This document shows, piece by piece, positions 16,079-25,333 of a DNA stretch of 64,000 nucleotides. A program made the position numbers and the translations under genes. Under the pieces are notes generated by a model. The model saw only the letters and a list, made by a program, of their open reading frames with translations, did no database searches and was not told the origin of the DNA. How positions within the stretch are numbered: position 1 is the first letter of the stretch; the number at the start of each line of letters is the position of its first letter. Location of the stretch: contig CBDCBA010000035.1 of the NCBI GenBank assembly GCA_965214125.1, positions 114,761 to 178,760 of the forward strand, read 5' to 3'. The stretch is from CBDCBA01 sp965214125. GTDB lineage: Bacteria; Planctomycetota; Phycisphaerae; Tepidisphaerales; Tepidisphaeraceae.

Positions 16079-17239
16079 ATGGAAGCGCGCAGACTCGGCA
16101 TCGTGATGAACGGCGTGACCGGCCGCATGGGGACCAACCAGCACCTCGTCCGCTCCATCCTCGCCATCCGCGAGCAGGGGGGCGTGAAGGTGTCGCCGGA
16201 ACTCGTGCTCGTGCCGGATCCGATCCTCGCGGGGCGAAACGAGAATAAGCTGCGCGACCTCGCGACCAAGCACGGCGTCGAGCGGTTCACGACTGACGTG
16301 GAGGCGGCGATCCAGAGCGACGACTGCGACATCGTCTTCGACGCCAGCGCCACACAACAGCGGGGCCGGTTTGTGCAGTTGGCAGTCGACGCGGGAAAAC
16401 CGATCTACTGCGAGAAGCCGACGGCGATCGAAGCGGCGGAGGCGCACCGGCTGGCGGACCTGGCGGAAGCGGCGGGCATCAAGAACGGCGTCGTGCAGGA
16501 CAAGCTCTGGCTGCCGGGCATCCGCAAGTTGAAGCAGCTCATCGACCAGGGGTTTTTCGGAGAAATCCGGAGCATTCGCGGCGAGTTCGGTTACTGGGTC
16601 TTCGCCGGCGACGTGGTCGACCAGCCGATCCAGCGGCCGAGCTGGAACTACCGCAAAGAAGACGGCGGCGGCATCATCGTCGACATGTTCTGCCACTGGC
16701 AGTACGTGCTCCAGCACACGTTCGGGCCGGTCAAGCGGCTCGTCGCGTCGATGCGCACCGACCTGCCCGAGCGTGTTGATGAAGCCGGCCAACCGTATCA
16801 AGCGACGGCCGACGACAGCGCGTACGCGATCTTCGAGCTCGGCGGCGGGGGCAACGTACCGGACGGGACGATCGCGCAGTTCAACAGCAGTTGGGCCACC
16901 CGCGTGCGGCGCGACGATCTGCTGACGATTCAGGTGGACGGCACGCACGGCAGCGCCGTCGCCGGCCTGCGCGAGTGCCGCGTGCAACATGCCAGCATGA
17001 CGCCCAAGCCCGTCTGGAACCCCGACATCCCGCAGCCGATCGACTTCTACGAAGACTGGGCCCTGATGCCCGGCGCGACCGACTACGACAACGCCTTCAA
17101 AATCCAGTGGGAGCTGTTCCTGCGGCACGTCGCGCTCGACGAGCCGTTCCCGTACACCCTGCGCGAGGGGGCGAAGGGGGTCGAACTCGCGGAGCTCGGG
17201 ATGAAGAGTGCGCGGGAAGGGCGGTGGGTGGAGGTTTAG
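16079..17239 (+). CDS. Gfo/Idh/MocA family oxidoreductase
   Basis: A 386-residue NAD(P)-dependent oxidoreductase of the glucose-fructose oxidoreductase / inositol dehydrogenase family. The N-terminal Rossmann motif is NGVTGRMG (about residues 11-18), and the family EKP motif is in YCEKPTA (about 103-109). The C-terminal half has the mixed sheet domain that carries the substrate site. No Tat or Sec signal is present, so it is cytoplasmic. It diverges from the GH88-type gene with a 46-base gap, and it is close to a sugar isomerase (17835-18632), which suggests a common job in uronate or sugar oxidation. The exact substrate cannot be read from sequence. Its stop is followed within two bases by a palindromic element. 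Confidence 0.92.
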   Translation: MEARRLGIVMNGVTGRMGTNQHLVRSILAIREQGGVKVSPELVLVPDPILAGRNENKLRDLATKHGVERFTTDVEAAIQSDDCDIVFDASATQQRGRFVQLAVDAGKPIYCEKPTAIEAAEAHRLADLAEAAGIKNGVVQDKLWLPGIRKLKQLIDQGFFGEIRSIRGEFGYWVFAGDVVDQPIQRPSWNYRKEDGGGIIVDMFCHWQYVLQHTFGPVKRLVASMRTDLPERVDEAGQPYQATADDSAYAIFELGGGGNVPDGTIAQFNSSWATRVRRDDLLTIQVDGTHGSAVAGLRECRVQHASMTPKPVWNPDIPQPIDFYEDWALMPGATDYDNAFKIQWELFLRHVALDEPFPYTLREGAKGVELAELGMKSAREGRWVEV

Positions 17240-17240
17240 T

Positions 17241-17307
17241 TGTTTGGGATTGGGGATTCTCTCGCGTCCCCATCCCACTCACGAATCCCAAATCACCAAT
17301 CCCCAAC
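17241..17307. repeat. Palindromic element, family K, between convergent genes
   Basis: An imperfect inverted repeat built from short GGGATT/GGTGATT units (left arm around TTTGGGATTGGGGATTC; right arm the complement, slightly longer). It fills the space between the Gfo/Idh stop (17237-17239) and the dps stop (17308-17310) almost exactly. It may serve as a two-way terminator. Confidence 0.75.
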
Positions 17308-17787
17308 CTACTCCGCCTTCTCGATCGCCTGAAGCATCCAAAGGTGCTCCTCGAGCTTCTCAAGCATACCCTGGATCAGGTCATCAGTCGGCGGGTCGTT
17401 CTCCTCGATCGGCTGGCGAATCTCGCGCAGGGTGGTGATGCCGGCGAGGAGTGCGTCGTTGAAGTGCTTGAGCGTGGCGTCGATGTTCTGGAAGCAGGCG
17501 GGGTAGTCCGGCAGCGGGGAGTTGGCCTGGAGCGTCGGCACGCGGCCGTCGGGGCAGTGGCCGAGTTGGGCCATGCGTTCGGCCAGGGTGTCGGCGGCGT
17601 CGCGAGCGGTCTCGACGACGTCGTCCAGCTTTTCGTGGACGCTCAGAAACGTGCGGCCGTAAACGGTCCAGTGGGCCTGCTTGGCTGTGAGGGCGAGGTC
17701 GATCATGGCGACCAAACCCTTCTGCACGTGGTCGCAGACGATCTTGGCGCGGCCGTCGTCGATGGGGTTGCGGGGGAAGAAGCTCAT
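17308..17787 (-). CDS. dps: Dps family ferritin-like protein
   Basis: A 159-residue miniferritin. The ferroxidase residues are all present with canonical spacing: His39, His51, Asp66 and Glu70, in KQAHWTVYGRTFLSVHEKLDD followed by AADTLAERM. Dps forms dodecamers that oxidise and store iron with peroxide, and some bind DNA. The N-terminal tail is short and not lysine-rich, so strong DNA binding is not expected. The ATG at 17787 (MSFFPRNP) was chosen over an upstream in-frame codon. It diverges from the sugar isomerase with 47 bases between starts. Confidence 0.92.
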   Translation of the reverse strand: MSFFPRNPIDDGRAKIVCDHVQKGLVAMIDLALTAKQAHWTVYGRTFLSVHEKLDDVVETARDAADTLAERMAQLGHCPDGRVPTLQANSPLPDYPACFQNIDATLKHFNDALLAGITTLREIRQPIEENDPPTDDLIQGMLEKLEEHLWMLQAIEKAE

Positions 17788-17834
17788 GGCGATCGTGTAG
17801 CAAACTTCACGCCGCATCTCGCCCCTGCAACATC

Positions 17835-18632
17835 ATGCCGCACCTTCGCAACTCTGCCCCGCACACGATCACCTGCAAGCCGTGGAGCCTTGCCGAGTGC
17901 TGCCACCATTTCGCCGCCGCCGGGTGTGGCGGGATCGGCGTCTGGCGCGACACGTTGCGCGGCGTCGGTCTGACGGAGGCGCAGCGCATTCTGAGCGACA
18001 GTGGTCTGCGCGTGCCGTCGCTCGTGCGCGGCGGGTTCTTCCTGGATGACGACGCGCTCGACGTGAACCGCACCTGCATCGACGAGGCGGCCGCCATCGG
18101 GGCGGAGATGGTCGTGCTCGTCGTGGGCGCCCGCCCCGGCGTGCCACTGGCCGAGGCGCGGCGGCGCGTGGCCGAGGGTTTGGCCGCCGTCGTTCCCCAC
18201 GCGGAGGGCAGCGGCGTGAAGCTCGCGATCGAGCCGCTGCACCCGATGTACGCCGACAGCCGCTCGTGCATCAACCGCGTGCGGGAGGCCACCAACCTTG
18301 CCGAACAACTCGGGCCGACCGTTGGCGTGGCGGTCGACGTCTACCACGTTTGGTGGGATCCGGACCTGCCGCGCGAGATCGAGCGTTGCGGCCGGCTCGG
18401 CAAGCTCTTCGGCTTCCACGCCTGCGACTGGCGCGTGCCGACGCGCGACCTCCTAACCGACCGCGGCGTCGTCGGCGAGGGGTGCATCGACGTCGCCGGC
18501 ATCCGCCGCATGGTCGAGGCGGCCGGGTTTGACGGCCTGCACGAGATCGAGATCTTCAGCGACGAAGGCTGGGCCTTGCCGCAGGAGGCGTGGCTCGAGC
18601 GCGTCTTGGCAGGTTACGAACGCGCGGGGTGA
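17835..18632 (+). CDS. Sugar phosphate isomerase/epimerase family protein (AP endonuclease 2-like TIM barrel)
   Basis: A 265-residue TIM-barrel protein. Metal-binding positions typical of the family are visible: Glu in KLAIEPLHP (about residue 137), Asp in VGVAVDVYHVWWDP (about 170), the His in FGFHACDW and the terminal Glu in LHEIEIFSDEGW. Members isomerise or epimerise sugars, keto sugars or inositol derivatives. The neighbours (Gfo/Idh oxidoreductase, GH88-type hydrolase, SDR) fit a sugar-acid route. The ATG at 17835 gives a normal length. No signal peptide. The substrate is unknown. Confidence 0.9.
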   Translation: MPHLRNSAPHTITCKPWSLAECCHHFAAAGCGGIGVWRDTLRGVGLTEAQRILSDSGLRVPSLVRGGFFLDDDALDVNRTCIDEAAAIGAEMVVLVVGARPGVPLAEARRRVAEGLAAVVPHAEGSGVKLAIEPLHPMYADSRSCINRVREATNLAEQLGPTVGVAVDVYHVWWDPDLPREIERCGRLGKLFGFHACDWRVPTRDLLTDRGVVGEGCIDVAGIRRMVEAAGFDGLHEIEIFSDEGWALPQEAWLERVLAGYERAG

Positions 18633-18669
18633 CGGGCACCCGAAACGCTACCTCTGAATTGAATCCGCT

Positions 18670-18734
18670 TTAGCCGCCCCGCCTCGCGGGGCGCTCAGCA
18701 GCAGTCCACGCGCCCCGCGCGGCGGGGCGGCTAA
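18670..18734. repeat. Palindromic element, family A
   Basis: A 65-base copy of the TTAG + CGCCCCGC hairpin family. The left arm is standard. The right arm has GCGCGG where other copies have GCAAGG, so its inner loop has diverged. It lies between convergent genes and is preceded by ATCCGCTTT-like sequence, which also precedes the copy at 30969, so the flank may belong to the element or to the target preference. Confidence 0.92.
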
Positions 18735-18806
18735 CGAGCACCCGGGGTCTTCATCGCGTTCTGAGTGAAGCGGGTCACGCCGCGAGCAAACGTTGTGCAA
18801 GCCACT

Positions 18807-19595
18807 CTAACTCGCGCCGACGGCGCCCTCGCCATCGTTCTCGAACTGCTCCTGCGTGGCGAGCAGGACGGTGTAGCCGTCGATCTGGGCGTAGTTGGTC
18901 TCGACGGAGTTGTACGCCTCGATGTCTTCGGCGCTGAGCAGGTAGACGTAGGGGTCAGCCTCGCCGGTGAGCGGGTCGACAAGCATGACCTTCGACTCCA
19001 CGTCGTCGCGCCCGATCTCGATGCCGACGCGGCCGGGCTTTTTGGACTGGTTCTGCTGGGCGGCGTCGGTGACGAAGGCGTCGATCTTCGCGCGGCCTTG
19101 CTGGCGTTGGGCGTCGGTCAGGGCCGGTCGCGTGGCGGCGGGTTGCGACGCCGGGCTCGTGCTTGGCCGCGTGGCTGGCGGGGGCGAGGGCCGAGTCGCG
19201 GGCTGCATTGATGCTTGGGTAGTCGGCCGGGCGGTGGGGCGGGTGGCGGCGCGGTCGTCGGATTGGCGAACGGCGGCCTCGACGCTCTGCTCGTAACGCT
19301 GTTCCGCCAGGCGGCGCTCCTCCTGCTGGGCGCGGCGGACGACGTAACGACCGGCGACGTTGTAGCCCGCCGCTGCGCCGGCGCGGCCGCCTTCCATGAT
19401 CGCGCTGAACGTGTCCTTCACGCCGCCCCGCTTGACCACCATCGTGCGGCCGGCCTCGAACGCGCCCCGGCCCGCCCCGGCCGCGCCGCCGCCCACCTTT
19501 CGAAAGAAGTTGCAGCCCGGCACCGCCACGAGCAGCACCCCCGCGGACACGACCGTCGCGACGCGATGGCCGCTGGAACTCGTCATCTTCCGCAT
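18807..19595 (-). CDS. Putative lipoprotein with Thr/Pro-rich low-complexity linker
   Basis: A 262-residue protein of unknown function. The N-terminus is a lipoprotein signal (MRKMTSSSGHR, hydrophobic core, lipobox VPGC with Cys28). A glycine/alanine-rich amphipathic stretch follows (about 35-85), then a basic helix (AQQEERRLAEQRYEQ). Residues about 115-170 are a low-complexity linker of repeated ATRPS/TTQAS units. The C-terminal domain (about 175-262) has mixed strands and helices and ends acidic. The ATG at 19595 has an AGGG-type ribosome site. An opposite-strand frame covers the same stretch but lacks these features. It is transcribed divergently from the kinase, with 219 bases between starts. 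Confidence 0.8.
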   Translation of the reverse strand: MRKMTSSSGHRVATVVSAGVLLVAVPGCNFFRKVGGGAAGAGRGAFEAGRTMVVKRGGVKDTFSAIMEGGRAGAAAGYNVAGRYVVRRAQQEERRLAEQRYEQSVEAAVRQSDDRAATRPTARPTTQASMQPATRPSPPPATRPSTSPASQPAATRPALTDAQRQQGRAKIDAFVTDAAQQNQSKKPGRVGIEIGRDDVESKVMLVDPLTGEADPYVYLLSAEDIEAYNSVETNYAQIDGYTVLLATQEQFENDGEGAVGAS

Positions 19596-19814
19596 GGCCT
19601 GCCCTTTCGTTGCGTGTGCGACCCGGACCCGCGCGGGCGTGGTCAAACGCGAAGAACCTACGCCCCGGCCGGACCCTGTCAAGCTTGGACGGCGCCCGCT
19701 GTTGCCTTGTTGCTCGCCGCCCGTCGCGGAGGTGCGTTGTGTGTTAGACTCGTGCAATCGCGCCGCCGGTTCGCGCTTGTCGTCCGTACGCCTTGTTCTC
19801 AGTCGCCGTTTCCG

Positions 19815-22364
19815 ATGGTTTACCGCACCGAGGACCAAGCGCTGCTCAGCGACCCGGCGTTGCTGGACGACGCCCTGCTCCGCCCGGCGATCACGCGCGA
19901 GAGCCACAAGGTGCTGCCGCCGGCGGTGCTCCTGTCGCGGCTGGGCGAGGGGGCGATGGGCACGGTCTACCTGGGCTACCACCTGAACTTCAAGCGGCCC
20001 GTCGCGGTCAAATGCCTGAAGCCGGAGATGGCCCGCGTGGCCAGCATCGTCGACCGCTTCGAGCGCGAGGCGCGCATCGCCAACGATTGCGTTCACCCCA
20101 ACCTCGTCCGCGTTCACGACACCTGCCGCGAGGCCGACCCGCCGTACACCGTGATGGAGTACGTCGACGGCGAGAACCTGACCGAGCGCGTGGAACGCAC
20201 CGGCCGGGCGTTCTCGGCGCAGGCGGCGTTGACGGTCTTCTGCCGCGCCCTCGACGGCCTGGGGGCGCTGCACGAAAAGGGGATCACCCACCGCGACGTC
20301 AAGCCCGACAACCTGATGATCGCGCGCGACGGCACGGTGAAGGTCGCCGACCTCGGCGTCGCCAAGGCGGGCGCGGGATTCGACGTGCTGCGGACGGCGA
20401 CCGGCGTGCAGATCGGCACGCCGCAGTACATGGCCCCGGAGCAGATCGACGGCGCGCGCGACGTGGGCGCCAAAAGCGATCTCTACGCCGCCGCCGCCAC
20501 GCTCGCCTACCTGCTGCTGGGCCGCGCCGCCGTGCGTGGCGAGACAACGATGGCGATCTTCCGCCAGCTCGCCCAGCACGGCTTCCCGCGCCTCGACGCA
20601 CAACTGCCCGGCGCGCCGCGCGACCTGACGGACCTCATCGCCGGCTGCACGCGGCCTGTGATGAACGACCGCTTCACCGTTGCCGAAGCGCGCGCCTTGG
20701 CGGCGGATCTGCTCGAGCAACGCGGCGGATTCGCAACGCTCGAGCCGCCGCCGTCGTGGGCCGACGGCGACACGCCCGCCACCCTCGTCGGCGACACGCT
20801 CGTCCGCGCCCCGTCAAATGCGACGACGCTCGAGCCCGAAACGATCGACACCATCCGCCGCAAAACCTACGCCCGGCCGAGCGGTGCGAGCACGCGGATG
20901 GGGTCGGCCGAAGGCTTTGCCGACGAGCGCCGCTCGCCGGGCAAGACGTTCGCCGTCGTCGCCGGCGCAGCGGCCACGCTGGCGGCGGGGGGATTCGGCC
21001 TCTGGCAGCTCAGCGCCGCCGACGCGCAGGCGGAGATGGTTCCGAACGGCACGATGAGCGCGTCGCTCGATGATGCGCAGCAGGCGCGGCTGTCGTCGAC
21101 GCCGCGCGAGCCGATCGCCTCCATCGCCGCCGAGCGACCGGCCGTGCAGGAATCGCCCGGCGGCAGCGAGGCGGGGTTCGTCATCACGCTCGATCGGCCG
21201 GCGGATCGCGAGTTGGACATCTTCGTCGCCACGGTTGCCAACGCCGGCCGCGCCGATCGGCCCGACGCGCGGCCGGGCGTTGATTACCGGCAGCTCGTCG
21301 ACCACGCCGTCCGCTTCGCGCCCGGCCAGACGCGGCAAACGGTGCGCGTGCCCGTGCTTGATGACACCGCCCACGAGGCCGATGCCTGGCTCGCGGCGGA
21401 TCTGCGGCGCGTCAGCGGTTACGGCGTCGACGGCGCCAACGGCCGGGCGTGGGTCAAGCTCCTCGACGACGACCCGCCCCCGGCCATCGTCACGAGCGAC
21501 TCGCTCGCGGCGAACGTGCGCGAGGCCGCGTCGGCGGGAGACTGGGCCGAGGCCGTCAGCGGCCTGCACGCGCTGCTCGACGCCCCCGACCGCGGCCTGG
21601 GCTTCGCCGAGTTCCAGCGGCTCGCGAACGAAACGCTCGGCCGGCTGCGCGACGCAACCGACGACCCGAAGCAAGTTCTGCGAAACGACCCGGCCCTGTC
21701 CGAGCGGCTGCGCACGATCGCCCGGCGCGGCGAGTCGTCGGTGGCGGCCTTGCTGTGGATCGAGGCGACGATGCGCTACGGCGACGACGAGTGGATGCCG
21801 CGCCGCATGAAAGACTCGTCGCTCGACGACGCCTACGCCGACGTCATCAATCTGGCGATGGTCGCCGTCGCCCCGCCCGATCCGCAGCCGGCCGCGTACC
21901 GCTACCTCGCCGACGTCTACCTCAGCCACCCCAAGTTCAAGGACTTCCCGCGCGCCGCGATCGCCCACCGCGACGGTGCCCGCGCCGGTGACAGCGAGAC
22001 GGTCGCTCGCGCCGCGAAGTTTGATCTCACCGAGCTGAGCCAGAAGATCAGCGGGGGCAACGTGCTGGAATCCGACTACCTCGAGCCCCTCGCCGGCCTG
22101 CACGCGAGCGTCTACGCGATGTCCCCGCCGAGCGGCTTTGGGGCGTACTGGTACGCCAAAACCCTGAGCGATCTGCCGGAATCGCTCGCGTTGCGACACG
22201 CGCGGCGCGTCTTCCCCGATGCCCCGGAGTCGGCTCCATTTCACGGGCTCAGCCGCGAGGCGTTTGCGCTGGACCTCTACCGCCTGGCGGCTTCCCGCGG
22301 GTATGCCCCGGCGGAGCGAATGCTCAAGGAGCTGGGCGCGGCCGGTGGTCCTGCGGCGCCTTGA
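19815..22364 (+). CDS. PknB-type Ser/Thr protein kinase fused to a Calx-beta-like domain and Sel1-like C-terminus
   Basis: A protein of 849 residues. The kinase domain (about 37-310) has the glycine loop GEGAMG (44-49), Lys66 in VAVK, HRDVKPDN (159-166), DLG at 179-181 in place of DFG, and TPQYMAPEQ. All catalytic residues are present. A single membrane segment is at about 378-400, so the kinase is cytoplasmic. Residues about 450-555 look like a Calx-beta domain (PGVDYRQL, FAPGQTRQTVRVPVLDDT, VKLLDDDPP). After that comes a helical region with TPR/Sel1-like features (RYLADVYLSHPKF; YRLAASRGYAPAERMLKELG). The outer part may sense calcium or bind a ligand; this is inferred. The gene overlaps the 3' end of the convergent DUF2339 gene by 41 bases. 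Confidence 0.93.
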   Translation: MVYRTEDQALLSDPALLDDALLRPAITRESHKVLPPAVLLSRLGEGAMGTVYLGYHLNFKRPVAVKCLKPEMARVASIVDRFEREARIANDCVHPNLVRVHDTCREADPPYTVMEYVDGENLTERVERTGRAFSAQAALTVFCRALDGLGALHEKGITHRDVKPDNLMIARDGTVKVADLGVAKAGAGFDVLRTATGVQIGTPQYMAPEQIDGARDVGAKSDLYAAAATLAYLLLGRAAVRGETTMAIFRQLAQHGFPRLDAQLPGAPRDLTDLIAGCTRPVMNDRFTVAEARALAADLLEQRGGFATLEPPPSWADGDTPATLVGDTLVRAPSNATTLEPETIDTIRRKTYARPSGASTRMGSAEGFADERRSPGKTFAVVAGAAATLAAGGFGLWQLSAADAQAEMVPNGTMSASLDDAQQARLSSTPREPIASIAAERPAVQESPGGSEAGFVITLDRPADRELDIFVATVANAGRADRPDARPGVDYRQLVDHAVRFAPGQTRQTVRVPVLDDTAHEADAWLAADLRRVSGYGVDGANGRAWVKLLDDDPPPAIVTSDSLAANVREAASAGDWAEAVSGLHALLDAPDRGLGFAEFQRLANETLGRLRDATDDPKQVLRNDPALSERLRTIARRGESSVAALLWIEATMRYGDDEWMPRRMKDSSLDDAYADVINLAMVAVAPPDPQPAAYRYLADVYLSHPKFKDFPRAAIAHRDGARAGDSETVARAAKFDLTELSQKISGGNVLESDYLEPLAGLHASVYAMSPPSGFGAYWYAKTLSDLPESLALRHARRVFPDAPESAPFHGLSREAFALDLYRLAASRGYAPAERMLKELGAAGGPAAP

Positions 22365-25230
22365 GCTTTGCGGCGAACTGGCCGTACAGCACGCTCGTCA
22401 GCAGCAGGAGCAGGCCCACACCCAGGAACGACAGCGTCCGCCAGCCGCGACCGACGGTTTGCAGATCGACCAGCACCACCTTCGCCAAGGTGATCGCCAG
22501 CAGGCCGAGCCCGAAGTAGCGCAGCGCCGGCGTGCGCAGGGCGAAGCCGACCACGACACAGCCGACGGCGAACGAGCCCCAGTAAACGCTCACGCCCACC
22601 TGCCGCGCCAGGGGCGACACGCCCAGCCGGTCCATCGTCCGCCACACCTCGAACCCGCCAACGGCCAGCAGCACGATCAGGCCGGCGAACACGAGCACGC
22701 GCCCGACGCCCGGCAACGGGAGGCCGACCTTGCGCCCGTCCAGCAGCGGCCAGGCGTGTGCGGCCAGCGTCGCGAGCACGAGCAGCGCGACAATCGACTC
22801 GGCATTCACGATCGGCAGCACCGCGCCGATCCCGCCGATCAGCCGGGCGAGCACGAGATCGACCGCGAGGAACTTCCCGGCGATCACCGGCGGGGCGAGC
22901 GCCAGCAGCGACGCGCGCCGCCGCAACACGCTCGTGTCCACGGCCGACCGGGACAAGCGCATCACCAGGCCGAGCATCGCGAGACTCACGAGGCAGGCGA
23001 CTGTCGTGAACCCAAGCTGCCGCGTCTGGCCCGGCGGGTGCGCGAGCGTCCACGTCGGCCGGGCCGACTCGACGATGCGGTCGAGTTCCAGGCAAAGGCC
23101 GAACCCGATCACGAGCAGGAAGGCGCCCGCGGCCGCCAACGCGGTCGACCCGGCGTCGCGGCGTTTGCCGAGCGTGTCCGCCCACTGGTTGATCGTCCGC
23201 CGGCGCAACCAGTAGATGCCGATCGCCGAGGCGACCAGCGCCACGCCGACGCCGACGATGCGGTTGAAGACCGGGTTCATCGCGAGGCGATTGGGCGTCC
23301 AGTTGTCGGCAAGGCGATCGCCGAGCAGGTCGAGGCCGAACCACTTCAGCGTCGCGAACGAGACGGCGGCCATCGCGAGCAGGCCCAGGCGCAGGCGATC
23401 GGCGCCGCGGCCCAGCAACGCCAGCAGCCACGCGAGCGCCAGGATCACAAGCGCCGCGGGAACGCTCGGCAGCGACGCCGCGGCCGTGAGCGACCAGAGG
23501 GAAGCCGCCGCCGCCGCCGCCGTCACGCGGGCGGACTGTTGGCGATCCTCCGGCGAGGCGAAGGCGAAGCGCGGGCCAAGCGATTCATCGACGTCCGCCT
23601 CGGCCGGGTCGCGCGGAGGCACGACGTTCGGGAGCAACAGCCGCGCGATGCCCAATCCCACGAGCGACAGCGCAAACGCCAGCGCCGCCCACGCGAGAAT
23701 CGGCTGGCCAAGCAGCGTGAGGGCAGTGTCATCCGGCCCCGGCGCCGCGTTCGGCGACTGCACCGCCCACGCGAGGTAGGCCAACGACGCGAGCCATGTT
23801 GCCAGCGCCGCCAGGCGGGCGACGGTCAGGTCAAGCCGTTTGCCGACGACGCCAAAGCCAAGGGCCATCGCGCCCCACGCCAGCACGACCGGCGCGCCGC
23901 TGAGCGCCACCGGCACGGCGAGGACCAGCAGCGCCGCCGCGAGCACGCGCAGGGCGACCGCGAGCATCGGCCCGCTTCTCGCGCGGCCGACCCACAGGCC
24001 AAAGCCGAGCCAGGTCGCCGCGTAGCCGACGATCCAGCCGGCGCGGGCGAACCGGTGCGCTTCGCCCAACGCCAGCAGCGTGCCGACCACGAGCAGGCCC
24101 GTGACGGCGAGCAGGGCGGCCACGTCCGCGCCGCGCGAGCGATCGTCTGGCGAGGCCCCGCGCGGCGGGCGAACGGCGCCGGCGATCAACTCGGCGAGCG
24201 AAATCCCCGCGTACACCAGCACGAACGCGAACGTCGTCGGGCCACGCACCTGCACGAGAACGGCGGCCATCCAGAGCGCGCTGGAGACCAGCGGGATCCA
24301 ACGCATCACTGCCCAGCGCTTGGGGGAGGCGAGCGGTTCGTCGCCGGGCGCGCGGTCGCCGCGGCCCCACCAGGCGAGGGCGACGCCCACCGCGTGGAGC
24401 ATTGCGACGTAGCTCAGCAGTGGCTTGAGGTCGCTCGTCTCCCCGCCGAGCACGAGCGGCGCGAGGTGTCCGCCGATTTGGGAGAGCACCGCGATCGACA
24501 CGAGCCGCCCCCGCACGGAGACAATCGTGCCGAGCAGCGCGACGACGCCCATCAGCACGAACGCCACCGGCCTCGGGTAGACCGCCAGCAGCGCGTGCCC
24601 GGCGTAGCCGACGAGGAAGAGCGTCGCGACCCCCGCGCCGAACAGTCCGGCCGCGCTGGCGCGGTTCACCCGCCGGTAGACGACCTCGCCCGCGCCCAGC
24701 AGCCCGAACCCGGCGAGCGCCATCGCCACCAGCCGCAACTCCGGCGGAATCGCCCCGATCCACCCGGCGTCGAACGCGTACTTCAGCCCCAGGCCCATGC
24801 CGAGGACCACGACGATCGCGCCGACCCACCCCGCGACCTTCAGGCCGATCGTCTGCTCGAAGGAGCCCTCGGGTGCGGGCGGTTCGGGGTCGACGGGAAC
24901 GGCGTAGTCGATTGCGGAAGGCGTCGGGGGTTCGGGGTCGGACCCAGCCGCAAGCGACTGAGCGTTCGGGTCGTCCGTGACCGCGCCCGGTGCATCCACC
25001 ACTGCGATCGCTTCGACGGGCTCGACGGGCTCGACGGGCTCGACGGGCTCGACGGGCGGTGGTTCTGCGGGACCACGAGCGATTTTGTCCGCACCGAACG
25101 CCCAGTCGCTTGCGGCTGGGTCGGGTTTCCGAGGCGTGGCATCGACCGCCCGCTCGGCCTCGAGCGCCGCCACACGGCGCTCAAGGGTCGCGAGGCGCTT
25201 TCGCAACAGCAGCAGTTCGTTGAGACCCAC
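22324..25230 (-). CDS. DUF2339 family multi-spanning membrane protein
   Basis: About 968 residues with more than twenty hydrophobic segments from residue 130 to the end, typical of DUF2339. The N-terminal part is soluble: a short coiled coil (LLLRKRLATLERRVAALEAE) and then a Pro/Glu/Val-rich linker that contains a small in-frame tandem repeat of a 9-base unit encoding VEP (EPVEPVEPVEPVE, around 25019-25060). The first membrane segments start after QTIGLKVAGWVGAIVVV, a hallmark of the family (FERxxGxKxxxxVG). The function is unknown; cell-envelope roles have been suggested. The start is uncertain: I chose the GTG at 25230, and a GTG at 25278 is also possible. Confidence 0.9.
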   Translation of the reverse strand: MGLNELLLLRKRLATLERRVAALEAERAVDATPRKPDPAASDWAFGADKIARGPAEPPPVEPVEPVEPVEPVEAIAVVDAPGAVTDDPNAQSLAAGSDPEPPTPSAIDYAVPVDPEPPAPEGSFEQTIGLKVAGWVGAIVVVLGMGLGLKYAFDAGWIGAIPPELRLVAMALAGFGLLGAGEVVYRRVNRASAAGLFGAGVATLFLVGYAGHALLAVYPRPVAFVLMGVVALLGTIVSVRGRLVSIAVLSQIGGHLAPLVLGGETSDLKPLLSYVAMLHAVGVALAWWGRGDRAPGDEPLASPKRWAVMRWIPLVSSALWMAAVLVQVRGPTTFAFVLVYAGISLAELIAGAVRPPRGASPDDRSRGADVAALLAVTGLLVVGTLLALGEAHRFARAGWIVGYAATWLGFGLWVGRARSGPMLAVALRVLAAALLVLAVPVALSGAPVVLAWGAMALGFGVVGKRLDLTVARLAALATWLASLAYLAWAVQSPNAAPGPDDTALTLLGQPILAWAALAFALSLVGLGIARLLLPNVVPPRDPAEADVDESLGPRFAFASPEDRQQSARVTAAAAAASLWSLTAAASLPSVPAALVILALAWLLALLGRGADRLRLGLLAMAAVSFATLKWFGLDLLGDRLADNWTPNRLAMNPVFNRIVGVGVALVASAIGIYWLRRRTINQWADTLGKRRDAGSTALAAAGAFLLVIGFGLCLELDRIVESARPTWTLAHPPGQTRQLGFTTVACLVSLAMLGLVMRLSRSAVDTSVLRRRASLLALAPPVIAGKFLAVDLVLARLIGGIGAVLPIVNAESIVALLVLATLAAHAWPLLDGRKVGLPLPGVGRVLVFAGLIVLLAVGGFEVWRTMDRLGVSPLARQVGVSVYWGSFAVGCVVVGFALRTPALRYFGLGLLAITLAKVVLVDLQTVGRGWRTLSFLGVGLLLLLTSVLYGQFAAKLKAPQDHRPRPAP

Positions 25231-25279
25231 GCGACCAATCTTGCAGAACCGCGCGCCGAAGCAACCCACGGATGACACA

Positions 25280-25311
25280 ACGACGCCCGCGACCGGGGTC
25301 GTGGGCGTCGT
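25280..25311 (-). terminator. Strong hairpin downstream of the HU gene
   Basis: Arms ACGACGCCCGCGACC (25280-25294) and its complement (25297-25311) pair at 14 of 15 positions with a two-base loop. It lies 23 bases after the HU stop on the minus strand and before the DUF2339 start. No T-run follows, so it may terminate by Rho or only stabilise the 3' end. Confidence 0.55.
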
Positions 25312-25333
25312 GATCTGTCGGCAACGCGGGTGG

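Noticed and set aside
25019..25060. The GGGCTCGAC tandem repeat as a regulatory array
   Set aside because: It is in frame within the DUF2339 gene and encodes a VEP repeat in the disordered linker, which is a simple coding microsatellite.
22219..25275. A 1018-codon open frame on the plus strand
   Set aside because: Antisense to the DUF2339 gene. The translation is a basic, His/Arg/Gln-rich sequence without motifs, which is typical of a shadow frame.
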